Shown one piece after another: positions 1-7,696 of a stretch of 64,000 nt of DNA. The notes beneath the pieces are model-generated. The model did no database searches, was not told where the DNA came from, and was given only the letters and a program-made list of their open reading frames with translations. The DNA is from Nostoc sp. FACHB-892 (lineage in GTDB: Bacteria; Cyanobacteriota; Cyanobacteriia; Cyanobacteriales; Nostocaceae). Position 1 is the stretch's first letter, and every line of letters begins with the position of its first letter. Where the stretch lies: contig NZ_JACJTR010000017.1 of assembly GCF_014698795.1 (NCBI RefSeq), positions 1 to 64,000 on the forward strand, given 5' to 3'. The position numbers and the translations under genes are program-made.

Positions 1-8
1 ACAAGTTT

Positions 9-128
9 TCCTGGTGTCTATTGCGCGGTGGAACCACACTGAATCCTTCCCGAACTCAGAGGTGAAACGCTGCTGCGGCCACGATAGTTTAGGGGTAGCC
101 CTACGCAAAAATAGCTCGATGCCAGGTT
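9..128 (+). rRNA. rrf: 5S ribosomal RNA
   Basis: The sequence matches the cyanobacterial 5S rRNA pattern. The 5' TCCTGG pairs with the 3' CCAGG to close helix I, the internal CCCGAACTCAG is the conserved loop B/C region, and GGGTAGCC lies near the 3' end. Length is about 120 nt, as expected. It is the last gene of an rRNA operon whose 16S and 23S genes would lie left of the window. A T-run and then a strong hairpin terminator follow. Ends are uncertain by 1-3 nt. Confidence 0.95.
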
Positions 129-150
129 CTTTTTTTACTAACTAAAACAC

Positions 151-188
151 AAAAACCCCCTAGCTCACATACCAACTAGGGGGTTTTT
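151..188 (+). terminator. Rho-independent terminator of the rRNA operon
   Basis: AAAAACCCCCTAG at 151-163 pairs perfectly with CTAGGGGGTTTTT at 176-188: a 13-bp stem, a 12-nt loop and a T-tract on the 3' side. It sits just after the 5S gene and is symmetrical enough to work in both directions. Confidence 0.9.
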
Positions 189-548
189 GTTTATATTGAA
201 TATTGAATTTAGTATTAGATTAATCGCACGGTAAGCTGAACTTATTAGCTGAGGAGGTCGCTTATTTGGTGGTGCTGATTAAAAATATGAATGAGTTTCG
301 CGCCAAGACGCATACTGCAAGCACAACCCGCAGGGTAGCTGCAAAGAATCAAAGTTTCAGATGTTGAATTTTCCAATTTCTTATTCCGATTTAGCAACGC
401 CTTTTGGTCAATCCATCTGACAGATACTAACGCATCTAGCGTAATTTGTTGGGTAAACAAATGTCTATAATTCTAGAAAACAAAAATTTGGCGTTCTTTA
501 TAAACCCAAGTATTTTAGGCTGGATACGTTATTATCTATAGTGCAGTC
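189..548. other. Intergenic region, no supported gene
   Basis: No clear gene. A minus-strand frame at 245-460 would encode 71 residues, but it needs a TTG start, has no visible ribosome binding site and matches no family I know, so I do not call it. Confidence 0.5.
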
Positions 549-770
549 CTAACAACTTAAAATACCAAAAATCGCAGCTACCAATTGAAAAAGCATTTCT
601 AGCGAGCCAGTAGCTACAGCTATATGACTTCCAAGTGCTGCTGATATCGCTTCAAAACTAGCTCCGGCACTAATCATAGTAACTAAAATAGTTCCTATAG
701 TTACAATACTAACTCCACTACCCACAACAAAACCCCACTTCCAGCAATTAAAGTCACTATGACTATCCAC
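549..770 (-). CDS. Small hydrophobic Gly/Ala/Ile-rich peptide (possible bacteriocin-like)
   Basis: A 73-residue frame with a GTG start; a stop lies four codons upstream in frame, so it cannot be longer. After a short polar head (HSDFNCWKW) nearly the whole chain is two or three hydrophobic helices rich in Gly, Ala, Ser and Ile, ending in Cys. Small hydrophobic peptides next to a prolyl isomerase are seen in cyanobacterial peptide-export clusters, and the isomerase at 1041-1838 lies upstream on the same strand. There is no double-glycine leader. It could instead be a membrane microprotein or a chance frame. I do not recognise a family. Confidence 0.35.
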   Translation of the reverse strand: MDSHSDFNCWKWGFVVGSGVSIVTIGTILVTMISAGASFEAISAALGSHIAVATGSLEMLFQLVAAIFGILSC

Positions 771-966
771 TGAAGTGGATTAGGGTCGGAGCAAGATACA
801 CTACCTAATACAATGTGGAACAACTGCAATTGCTGTAACTGCATATCTCTCGCCTGGATAAATTAATAAACCTCTACAAATATAGTTTTCCCAATAGCTA
901 AAGCAGTATAACAGTCCTAAAAAAGAAGAATTTCTTCTGTAGCAATTCCTTGTGCAATCCGATCGC

Positions 967-1038
967 CTACTCTTCCAAAACTTCCACCAATTGTTCTAAA
1001 GTCCGGTTTTGAAGCCAAGGATAGGAGTCACGCCTCAT
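967..1038 (-). CDS. Possible 23-residue coupled mini-ORF
   Basis: An ATG begins two bases after the stop of the prolyl isomerase gene and opens 23 codons (begins MRRDSYPWLQ, ends LVEVLEE). The tight spacing suggests translational coupling. The product is short and could be the broken start of a longer gene: another frame just downstream keeps a protein-like segment (VGDRIAQGIATEEILLF) before a stop. No family recognised. Confidence 0.25.
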   Translation of the reverse strand: MRRDSYPWLQNRTLEQLVEVLEE

Positions 1039-1040
1039 AT

Positions 1041-1838
1041 TTAGCTTAAAGGTTGATCACCTTCTCCCTGTTGTCCCGTCCCCGCCTCTAATCGTGGTGC
1101 AGATATGATTTGCTTTTGCTGTTCTTGTAGCCAGGTTTCAAATAGTTCATTCAGAAGTCGCACTTTCATAAATTCATCCAGTTGTGCGGGGATAAATTTT
1201 TCCAGCCGCAAAATCACGAACCAGTCAGCAATACGGGTAGGGGGCAATATTTGACCTGGTTGACTGCTAGAAAGCATTTGCACCATTACAGGATGTAGGG
1301 CATTCAGTTCAATCGGGCCTACTAAGCCTCCAGTTTGGGCTTCTGGTCCAAGTGAATATTCACGCGCTAAGTCAGAAAAAGAGTTTTCTTTTGCCTGAAT
1401 CCGGAAGTAAAGTTCTTGGGCAATTCCCACATCCTGGGTTCGCAGCAAGGAATAAATTACTTTGTCTAGTTTTGCCTTGGACTGAAAAAAGTAGGATTCG
1501 AGTTTATTACCCCAAGTGGCTTGCTTGAATTTTTCAATTTTAAGTTTACGAGTAGTAATAACTTCTAGTTGTTCGGGAGTCAGCCCTTGATGCGCCATCC
1601 AAGCTTGGATGTCTTCTTCATTTTTGAACTGTTTTTCAGCATAAAACTGCTGTTGAGCTTGGGCTACTTCCTCAGGGGTACACTCTATTGCTACATTCGC
1701 AGCGCGTGAGTTTTGCTCTATTGCTTGATCGATGATTAATTCGCGCTGCAACTGTGGCAGCATTTGGTAACTTGCCAGTAAGGAAATCAGTTCACTAGCT
1801 GTGATTGTACGATTACCGATTTGGATCGCTTCAGTCAT
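1041..1838 (-). CDS. Parvulin-type peptidyl-prolyl cis-trans isomerase (PpiC/SurA-like)
   Basis: A 265-residue protein. The first ~110 residues are helical and resemble the SurA N-terminal chaperone segment (GNRTITASELISLL, then LTPEQLEV). A PpiC-type rotamase domain follows at about residues 125-215, with the family hallmark A-REYS-GPEAQTGG-LGPI. A Gln/Gly-rich tail ends the chain. No signal peptide is visible, so it probably acts in the cytoplasm. Cyanobacterial proteins of this layout often sit beside HlyD/ABC exporters of small peptides; here no exporter is in view, but a hydrophobic peptide frame lies downstream on the same strand. The product class is firm; the substrate is unknown. Confidence 0.85.
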   Translation of the reverse strand: MTEAIQIGNRTITASELISLLASYQMLPQLQRELIIDQAIEQNSRAANVAIECTPEEVAQAQQQFYAEKQFKNEEDIQAWMAHQGLTPEQLEVITTRKLKIEKFKQATWGNKLESYFFQSKAKLDKVIYSLLRTQDVGIAQELYFRIQAKENSFSDLAREYSLGPEAQTGGLVGPIELNALHPVMVQMLSSSQPGQILPPTRIADWFVILRLEKFIPAQLDEFMKVRLLNELFETWLQEQQKQIISAPRLEAGTGQQGEGDQPLS

Positions 1839-2195
1839 TAGCTTTTAGGCATCTTCAAATATCTAGTTTGTTAAATAAGTTAAACCTTAGCCCATTCACT
1901 GGGAGCTTTTGTTTTAATCTTACCGAGTTAGGTACGCTAACCTCACTTTCGTAATAGTTAAATCGTGGCTTTAACATACTTTAAAATATACAGTTTATAT
2001 GAGTTTTTATCAAAGATTCTACGTAAATATGGCCAGATGTGAAGAAAAGGACAAAGGTTAAACCATTAATGACTAATAACACTTATGTCCACTGGAACTT
2101 AGAAGACAAAGTTATCAGACCGAGCTAGGGTGTCTTTGAGTTAAGCATCTCCTAACAAAGGTGTTTTACTTAAGGGATTGTTGAAGTTGTCAGAG
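1839..2195. other. Intergenic region between cytM and the prolyl isomerase gene
   Basis: About 360 bases of AT-rich sequence without a credible frame. It must hold the promoter of the minus-strand isomerase gene, but no strong -35/-10 pair stands out. One TAATGACTAATAAC repeat-like remnant is present near 2068. Confidence 0.5.
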
Positions 2196-2234
2196 ATGGA
2201 AAAAGGCAGCACATCTCATGTTACCTTTTTCCAT
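2196..2234 (-). terminator. Terminator downstream of cytM
   Basis: ATGGAAAAAGG at 2196-2206 pairs with CCTTTTTCCAT at 2224-2234: an 11-bp perfect stem with a 17-nt loop, 39 nt past the cytM stop. Read on the minus strand the 3' arm holds a T5 tract, which suits a factor-independent terminator. Confidence 0.65.
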
Positions 2235-2272
2235 TAGGGATTTATGTATTCCGCAACCAAAAATTCTAAAGT

Positions 2273-2647
2273 TTACAACGACTCTAAATAGTTCAAAAGA
2301 TCAGCCATTTCTTGGGCACTAGGTTGGAATTTTGGCATTGGCGGTGTTTCGCCACTGATCACCTGGTGAATCAGTCCATATCGAGACTTGTGCTTTGAGA
2401 CAGCTTGCAAACTGGGCCCTACTCGCCCGTCTGCTTCCAAACCATGACAACCGGCACAGTTAATTTGAAAGATCGCGTGTCCTTGAACTGGGTTTCCTGT
2501 TAAGGATAGAACACTCTTGACGTATGGATCGGAGGCTTGAACCAACTGAACACCAAAAAAGCCCAAAGGGACTGCTAGCAGTATAGCCAGCGTCAATAAA
2601 ACGATCCGCTGAATCAAAATTTCAGGTTTGGTAATCTGGTTATCCAA
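2273..2647 (-). CDS. cytM: Cytochrome cM
   Basis: A 124-residue c-type cytochrome. Residues 13-38 form an uncleaved-looking membrane anchor, followed by a haem-binding CAGCH motif (Cys64, Cys67, His68) and a likely axial Met in TPPMPKF (Met104). Anchor, length and C-terminal LLNYLESL match cyanobacterial cytochrome cM, a low-abundance thylakoid or plasma-membrane electron carrier linked to repression of photosynthesis under heterotrophic or stress conditions. It is divergent from petG, and a terminator follows. An ordinary cytochrome c6 is unlikely because it would have a cleaved signal peptide. Confidence 0.9.
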   Translation of the reverse strand: MDNQITKPEILIQRIVLLTLAILLAVPLGFFGVQLVQASDPYVKSVLSLTGNPVQGHAIFQINCAGCHGLEADGRVGPSLQAVSKHKSRYGLIHQVISGETPPMPKFQPSAQEMADLLNYLESL

Positions 2648-2857
2648 AAGGTTTGCTGTGAAAATCTAGGTGTGCTAAAAAGTTTTCATTTCCTACACAT
2701 AGCTTAAAAGTTCTTGATTGTGTCTGCAAGCACAGAAGACTATTTTCTTGTGGACAGTCGCTCTGTAAAAAGGCTGTATGGCGCAGGATTCATACGAAAT
2801 TTGGTAAAATCAAAAACAGGCAACGAATATTTAATAATTACAAAGAGGAGATTTACA

Positions 2858-2971
2858 GTGGTTGAACCCCTATTATCAGGTATTGTCCTTGGTCTAGTTT
2901 TCGTCACCCTCGCCGGATTGTTTTACGCTGCCTATAAGCAATACAAGCGCCCCAATCAGTTGGGGGGCTGA
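2858..2971 (+). CDS. petG: Cytochrome b6f complex subunit V (PetG)
   Basis: 37 residues starting at GTG (2858), six bases after the ribosome binding site AGAGGAG. The start VVEPLLSGIVLG is the conserved PetG N-terminus; one membrane helix (residues 4-26) and the tail YKQYKRPNQLGG follow. PetG is a small subunit needed for assembly and stability of the cytochrome b6f complex in thylakoids. The frame stays open upstream to 2714, but that part has no relation to PetG and the Shine-Dalgarno site fixes the start. Length equals the family norm. Confidence 0.95.
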   Translation: MVEPLLSGIVLGLVFVTLAGLFYAAYKQYKRPNQLGG

Positions 2972-2974
2972 GGG

Positions 2975-3043
2975 AATGCCCAGTGCTGAGTTCCCAGTGC
3001 TGAGTTAGGAGTTAGGAGTTAGGAGCTAAGAATTAGGAGTTAT
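2975..3043. repeat. Heptanucleotide tandem repeats
   Basis: Two copies of CCCAGTGCTGAGTT are followed by several degenerate copies of AGGAGTT. This is the short tandemly repeated repetitive type common in Nostocales. It reaches into the 3' end of rsmD, so the last codons of that gene (EQHNS) may be repeat-derived. Confidence 0.8.
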
Positions 3044-3623
3044 GTTGTTCCTTATCTCCTTTATCTGCCCCTAAACCCTCACTCCGAATTCTGTAGAAAG
3101 TAAGTGATGTGTTGCCGTAAACTTTCTGGCGGCAAATTTCCCAAGTCGAAATCTCTGGCGGTGTCCAACCTTGTGAGGTGTGTTCAACTGCGATTTCACC
3201 ACTAGGATCTAAAAGTTGATAGTGAGCGATCGCTTCTAAAACTGGCTGGTACAATCCACTAGCATAAGGTGGATCAAAGTAGATTCTATCGAATTGCTTC
3301 CCTGATAAAATCTTTAACTGCTGGATAATATCTCCCCGCAACACCCGAAGTTCTTGCTCGGCATTAGCTACCTGCTGCCAATTTTGTTGGATGGTGGCAC
3401 AGGCTCGGCTTGATTGTTCAATTCCCACTACTAGGCTGGCTCCTCTACACAAAGCCTCTGCGCCCATTGAACCAGTCCCGGCGCACAAATCCAGCCAGTG
3501 GCAACCTGCAATTTCTCCCTGCCAAATATTAAATACTGCCTCTCTAACCCGCGCACTGGTGGGTCTAGTTTCTTTTCCTGGTAAAGTTTTTAGCTGACGA
3601 TTGCCGTAAATTCTCAAGCTCAT
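3033..3623 (-). CDS. rsmD: 16S rRNA (guanine966-N2)-methyltransferase RsmD
   Basis: 196 residues. The N-terminus MSLRIYGNRQLKTLPG and TRPTSARVREAVFNI are typical of RsmD. The SAM-binding motif LDLCAGTGSMG sits at residues 44-54 and the catalytic DPPY of an N2-guanine methyltransferase at 117-120. The enzyme methylates G966 of 16S rRNA during small-subunit assembly. It is flanked on both sides by heptanucleotide repeats. The start is set by the conserved N-terminus just after the repeats. The C-terminal dozen residues are poorly conserved and overlap repeat DNA. Confidence 0.93.
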   Translation of the reverse strand: MSLRIYGNRQLKTLPGKETRPTSARVREAVFNIWQGEIAGCHWLDLCAGTGSMGAEALCRGASLVVGIEQSSRACATIQQNWQQVANAEQELRVLRGDIIQQLKILSGKQFDRIYFDPPYASGLYQPVLEAIAHYQLLDPSGEIAVEHTSQGWTPPEISTWEICRQKVYGNTSLTFYRIRSEGLGADKGDKEQHNS

Positions 3624-3695
3624 TGGTTATTAGTCATTAGTCATTGGTCATTAGTTATTAGTCATTAGTTTTAGACAAAGGACAAAGAACAAATG
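3624..3695. repeat. TAGTCAT-type tandem repeat block
   Basis: Degenerate copies of TTAGTCA/TTGGTCA followed by a segment with ACAAAGGACAAAG and ACAAATGACAAA. Fills the gap between rsmD and hisH. The same repeat class recurs at 15901-15985, 20823-20870, 23651-23690, 29576-29622 and 45280-45302. Confidence 0.8.
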
Positions 3696-3707
3696 ACAAA
3701 AAGAGGA

Positions 3708-4343
3708 TTAGGCAGGAATTTTTTCGCGGACTTGAGCAACAAAATTAGACAAGATTTGCAATCCAATATTAGAGGATTTTTCGGGGTGAAATTGAACTGC
3801 CATCAGGTTTTCATGAGCGATCGCAGCTGTGACGGTTTGAGTACCGTGGGTGATGGTTGCTGCACGGATTTGCGGGTCTATTGGGTCAACATAGTAAGAA
3901 TGGACAAAATATACCCAAGGATCGGCTGGTAAATGCTCCCATAAAATACTTTTTGTCTGAGTCATTTCTAGTTGATTCCAACCCATGTGAGGAATAGTGA
4001 TGTCAGATTCTGGACGAAACCGCCGCACTTTTCCTTTAATAATTCCTAGTCCTGGTTGGGTGCCTTCTGCACTTGATTCAAAGAGAATTTGCAATCCTAG
4101 ACAAATTCCTAAAAAAGGTTTACCAGATGCGATCGCTTCTTTAATAGGTTGTTCCAAACCACGCGCTCGCAGGTGTTGCACTGCTGGATCAAATGCTCCC
4201 ACTCCCGGCAGCACTATTGCATCTGCTTGTTCTAATTCCTTTGGAGAATAAGTAACATTAGGAGTTGCCCCAGCTTTTTCCAAGCCTTTGCAGACTGAAT
4301 GCAAATTTCCCATCTCGTAGTCTACGACCGCAATTACTGGCAT
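3708..4343 (-). CDS. hisH: Imidazole glycerol phosphate synthase subunit HisH
   Basis: 211 residues, the usual HisH length. It is a class I glutamine amidotransferase: nucleophile Cys81 lies in GICLGLQ, and His186 and Glu188 of the triad lie in FHPEKSS. HisH releases ammonia from glutamine and passes it to HisF to form imidazole glycerol phosphate and AICAR in histidine synthesis. hisF is not adjacent; hisD sits 18 kb away, so histidine genes are scattered, as is normal in cyanobacteria. The start MPVIAVVDYEMGNLHSV is canonical. Confidence 0.95.
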   Translation of the reverse strand: MPVIAVVDYEMGNLHSVCKGLEKAGATPNVTYSPKELEQADAIVLPGVGAFDPAVQHLRARGLEQPIKEAIASGKPFLGICLGLQILFESSAEGTQPGLGIIKGKVRRFRPESDITIPHMGWNQLEMTQTKSILWEHLPADPWVYFVHSYYVDPIDPQIRAATITHGTQTVTAAIAHENLMAVQFHPEKSSNIGLQILSNFVAQVREKIPA

Positions 4344-4401
4344 TTACCTGCTCCTTGTAAATTTATTATGGAGGGTTTTTCTATTCTAAATAATATTTGT
4401 T

Positions 4402-4921
4402 ATGAAGAAAAGAATTCTATTAATTTATTTTGACATTTGGATAAAAGATCAACAGTGGAATTCTTCTGATGATTTATTATTTGAAGTTGCCAAACTTGAT
4501 CTCATCCCAGATGGCTTAAGTTTTTTACCTTAGTTACCCGTAGATATGTAACTTGCCAGTACTCAGGTAATGGAAAAAATGAATGCAATCTAACCTGATG
4601 ACATCATCTGTTGTGGCATGGCTATAAGCCTTACACAATTAAATGTGGAAGCAGTTGCTAGCTGCAAAGAAATGGTTTTGTACACAGAAGTTGATTTAAA
4701 AGAATTAGTAACAGGAGTAACGGCAATTCAGATTAGTCATGACTGCGGGAAATTTGTTTGCGATCGCCTAGCAGAAGCACCAGAGAGCCTTTACTATTCA
4801 GTGTTCGACTAAATTAAGCCAAAATAAACTCGTTCCGGTTCTCAATCGAGAAAACTTTATGGGGATTTTTGCAGATTCCGTATTAATTATTAACAAACTG
4901 GCACTTTCATCAAGTTGTTAA
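4402..4921 (+). pseudogene. Decayed pyroglutamyl-peptidase-like (peptidase C15) gene
   Basis: One frame runs from ATG at 4402 to 4812 and reads like a peptidase C15 protein: it starts MKKRILLIYFD, then DLLFEVAKLDLIP, DDIICCGMA and ISHDCGKFVC. It is broken by three in-frame stops (TAG 4531-4533, TAA 4546-4548, TAA 4588-4590). Each falls where Gln would fit (LP*LPVDM*LAS, NAI*PDDII). After 4812 the homologous tail resumes in another frame (VPVLNRENFMGIFADS, then VLIINKLALS) and ends at 4921, so a frameshift or deletion lies at about 4812-4840. The catalytic Cys region (CCGMA) and His (ISHDCG) are still recognisable. The family removes N-terminal pyroglutamate. Clearly inactive unless the stops are read through. 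Confidence 0.8.
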
Positions 4922-4928
4922 TGTCTGT

Positions 4929-6320
4929 ATGGTGAAAGAAATATCTAAGTATATGTTGCCATTGTTACTAATTTTCCCAATTGCCCAATTAACTCCTGCC
5001 ACGCCACCACCTGAAGAGGTCGTGCAATTACAAGAAGTGCGTCCTTTACCAGGCCAATTGGATAGAGTACCAACGTTTAACAGCAATAGTCCAGAATTGG
5101 TGTTAAAAGAAGGAATTTTACTCTCCACTTTTCCACCAGATGGCAAAAAAGTGCCAACGGCGCATCTGAATTTTCCCTTTCGAGGACGATTTGATATTTT
5201 TGCTCACCATGTTGCTAAGGCTGAACCGCCAGAGAATTTGCGATCGCTCTATCTAGGGATAATTTTGCACAACCCTGGTTCTGAAGCAGTGAGGTTAAAT
5301 ATTTGGCAGGCGGCGAGTTATTTGAGCCAACCGGATGCACCATTTATTCAATTACCATCCTTGAGCCAAAATCTTTTGGGTACAATTTTTGCTGGCCCAG
5401 GCGATCGCGTTATGTCTGATGTACTCAGGGGACGGCGACAACAGAGTTTCCCTGCTCAAATTGACATTCCAGCCGGGCAAAGTCGGATGTTACTAAATTT
5501 ACCAATTCCCGTGAAGGGACTGACACCACCTCTTAATGGTCGTTCTACGTTCATGCGAGTGCAAAGTAATGGCACTGTTTATGCAGCTAGCCTAGCCATG
5601 TTTGCCCAGCTTAATCCCGATGGCAGCGAGCGATCGCCTACTTTAGAAGAGTGGCAAAATTTACTCAATAATAGTGATGTGGCTGGACCACGAGATAAAG
5701 CGCCCACTCCCTTAGAGCAAACTGGCAAACCAAGAATTTATGGGCGTGTTGCTGGAGTGGCTGCTGGTTCACGATGGAGAGCCTTATTAGTGGATAGTCC
5801 TAAAGCCAGGTATCTGACTATTCCCCAGCCTGGTCAAGTTTTTTCCTACGCTCTGAGTAGCTTGCATGGCGGTACCTTAGGAACTGGTCAAATTCAAAGT
5901 GCGCCCATGCTGGTGCGCTATCCTGACACCGCATATCGCGCTCATGGCAACTATGGGATTCAATATAATCTCAAGTTGCCGCTATACAACAATACTCAAA
6001 ATCCTCAAACCGTTAGTGTATCTATACAGACCCCGCTCAAAGAGGATCAGTTAGTTAAAGCAGGGTTACGCTTTTTCAGTACACCAGCCCGTCAAGTATT
6101 CTTCCGGGGGACAGTGCGGGTACGTTATAAAGATGACCAAGGTCAGCCAAAAACAGAGTTTGTGCATCTAGTGCAAAAGAGAGGTCAACCAGGGGAACCG
6201 TTAGTTTTATTAAATATGAAAGCAGGCGATCGCTCCTTAGTAGAAGTAGACTTTCTCTATCCGCCGGATGCTACACCACCGCAAGTATTAACAGTTTCAA
6301 CTCAAGCTAAACCTCGGTAA
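4929..6320 (+). CDS. DUF3370 family secreted protein
   Basis: 463 residues. An N-terminal hydrophobic segment (MLPLLLIFPIAQLTPA) looks like a signal peptide. The rest is a beta-rich cyanobacterial protein with NFPFRGRFDIFAHH and YRAHGNYGIQYNLK, which I assign to DUF3370, a family of unknown role found almost only in cyanobacteria; a periplasmic or surface location is likely. It starts 8 bases after the end of the peptidase pseudogene. A TTG or ATG slightly downstream (the second Met, MLPLL) is an alternative start. A hairpin follows the stop. Confidence 0.75.
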   Translation: MVKEISKYMLPLLLIFPIAQLTPATPPPEEVVQLQEVRPLPGQLDRVPTFNSNSPELVLKEGILLSTFPPDGKKVPTAHLNFPFRGRFDIFAHHVAKAEPPENLRSLYLGIILHNPGSEAVRLNIWQAASYLSQPDAPFIQLPSLSQNLLGTIFAGPGDRVMSDVLRGRRQQSFPAQIDIPAGQSRMLLNLPIPVKGLTPPLNGRSTFMRVQSNGTVYAASLAMFAQLNPDGSERSPTLEEWQNLLNNSDVAGPRDKAPTPLEQTGKPRIYGRVAGVAAGSRWRALLVDSPKARYLTIPQPGQVFSYALSSLHGGTLGTGQIQSAPMLVRYPDTAYRAHGNYGIQYNLKLPLYNNTQNPQTVSVSIQTPLKEDQLVKAGLRFFSTPARQVFFRGTVRVRYKDDQGQPKTEFVHLVQKRGQPGEPLVLLNMKAGDRSLVEVDFLYPPDATPPQVLTVSTQAKPR

Positions 6321-6321
6321 T

Positions 6322-6360
6322 GGTTAATAGGTAATGGCTTTTCTCCTATTACCTATTACC
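6322..6360 (+). terminator. Hairpin after the DUF3370 gene
   Basis: GGTTAATAGGTAAT at 6322-6335 can pair with ATTACCTATTACC at 6348-6360, leaving a pyrimidine-rich loop. The stem lies directly after the stop codon. An A-run rather than a T-run follows, so it may be an inverted repeat acting as an mRNA 3' end rather than a classical terminator. Confidence 0.45.
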
Positions 6361-6475
6361 AAAAAATATTATTCAGCTGATTCACAAAGCTCTACTCTTT
6401 ACCAACTTGGCGCGGTTCAAAGGCACATCTATTAAGCACCCAGTTAAGGTAACGTCTTACAATGTTTACTGATAT

Positions 6476-6961
6476 ATGAAATTAGTAAATATGACAAACA
6501 AAAAATCTTTGATTTTGCGTGCTAAAGAAATTGCCGACACTATGCAGACCTTCTCTCACCCTTGGAATCCAAACTCGGAAATATCGGGGACGTACATGGG
6601 ACGCACGGTTGGGCTAAAGCGTACTGGGGTCAACTTTGCTGTCATTCCTGCGGGGAAAGAATCTTTTGTTTACCATTCCCACCACTGCGAGGAAGAATGG
6701 ATTTATATTCTATCGGGGCAAGCGATCGCAGAAATCGACGGGGAAGAATTTGAGGTTTTTCCAGGTGACTTTATGGCATTTCCAACTCCTTCAGTAGCCC
6801 ACCATCTCAGAAATATAGGGAACGAAAACTTAGTTTACTTAATGGGAGGAGAAAATCTCGATGTGGAAATTGCTGATTTTCCACATCTGGGAAAACGCAT
6901 GGTTCGACGTGGCGATTCTGTGGAAATCTTTGAGCACAAGGACGCTAAACCATTTAGTTAG
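6476..6961 (+). CDS. Cupin-domain protein
   Basis: 161 residues with one conserved-barrel cupin domain at about 50-135. Motif 1 is HSHHCEEEWIYILSG, carrying the two His and Glu that usually bind a divalent metal. Motif 2, PGDFMAFPTPSVAHHL, supplies the last His. The C-terminal part is short and charged. Such stand-alone cupins are sugar-binding, isomerase or dioxygenase-like; the reaction cannot be told from sequence. A second Met at codon 6 (6491) is an equally possible start. It stands alone between two plus-strand genes. Confidence 0.8.
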   Translation: MKLVNMTNKKSLILRAKEIADTMQTFSHPWNPNSEISGTYMGRTVGLKRTGVNFAVIPAGKESFVYHSHHCEEEWIYILSGQAIAEIDGEEFEVFPGDFMAFPTPSVAHHLRNIGNENLVYLMGGENLDVEIADFPHLGKRMVRRGDSVEIFEHKDAKPFS

Positions 6962-7100
6962 GCAGTTAAGTCTCAAACTGCTTCATTACATCTTCATATT
7001 GATAAAGCTTTTCACCCCAAGTTTCTGTATTTAGGGTGAATACTTATTCTGCTCCCTGGGTTGCAATAGAAATAGCAGACTATAGCAATAAAGGGACGGC

Positions 7101-7538
7101 ATGGCAACCGATCAAAAAATCAATCAAGAAACTGAGTTAAATTCGCTCCAGCCGCTTGTTGGAATCTTGATTTTACTGGTAGAGGATGAGCCAGATATTG
7201 CAGATTTGCTTATCTTCATCTTGGAAGCTGCTGGTGCAGAGGTGATCGCTTTAACCGATGCAGAAGCTGCCTTTGCCTTGGTAGAATCGCTTCATCCCGA
7301 TATTCTGCTGTGCAATGTGAAGTTGCCCGATCATGATGGAAATTGGTTAATTGAACAAATTCGAGTACATTCTTGCCTATCCTTAAGACAGTTACCTGCG
7401 ATCGCTATCACTTCTTATACACGCGAAGTCTCAAGTTATAAGGCTTTGGATGCTGGTTTTAATCGATTTCTAGTCAAGCTTGAGAGTCCAGAGAAAATCA
7501 TAGATGAGATTGTTTACCTTCTATCTTCCGTTACTTAA
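7101..7538 (+). CDS. Single-domain response-regulator receiver with Asn at the phosphoacceptor site
   Basis: 145 residues. After a ~20-residue tail comes one CheY-like receiver domain: acidic pocket EDEPD (Glu28, Asp29), switch Thr/Ser in AITSYT, and Lys126 in FLVKLESP. The residue aligned to the phosphorylated Asp is Asn72 (HPDILLCNVKLPDHDG). The neighbouring acidic residues (Asp78, Asp76) could not simply replace it. The protein is therefore probably a pseudo-receiver that signals by binding or is locked in one state. No partner kinase is adjacent. Start ATG with GGGACGGC upstream. Confidence 0.85.
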   Translation: MATDQKINQETELNSLQPLVGILILLVEDEPDIADLLIFILEAAGAEVIALTDAEAAFALVESLHPDILLCNVKLPDHDGNWLIEQIRVHSCLSLRQLPAIAITSYTREVSSYKALDAGFNRFLVKLESPEKIIDEIVYLLSSVT

Positions 7539-7601
7539 ATATAAATATAAATATTTAGTTTTTATCTTGTTTTTGACACTGATTTTATCTAACAAACGCT
7601 T

Positions 7602-7626
7602 GGAGGTACAGCTAGCTGTACGCTCC
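7602..7626. repeat. Perfect palindrome GTACAGCTAGCTGTAC with GGAG/CTCC arms
   Basis: The 16-nt palindrome at 7606-7621 is enclosed by GGAG and CTCC. It resembles the AGCTAGCT-centred hairpin at 32914-32941, so both probably belong to one dispersed palindromic repeat family. It lies between convergent genes and may also help end transcription. Confidence 0.6.
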
Positions 7627-7696
7627 TACAAATGACTCTACGTTGGAAACCAAACCCTAAGTGGGTAGGGTAAGATGTTGGGTATATTTATTGACT

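Noticed and set aside
245..460. 71-residue minus-strand frame after the rRNA terminator
   Set aside because: TTG start, no ribosome binding site and no family resemblance.
2714..2857. N-terminal extension of PetG
   Set aside because: The Shine-Dalgarno site and family alignment put the start at 2858; the upstream codons are chance.
4402..4812. Reassigned genetic code in which TAA/TAG mean Gln, suggested by three stops at Gln positions
   Set aside because: Dozens of intact genes in the window end properly at TAA, TAG or TGA with no read-through extension, so the standard bacterial code holds; simple pseudogene decay explains the case.
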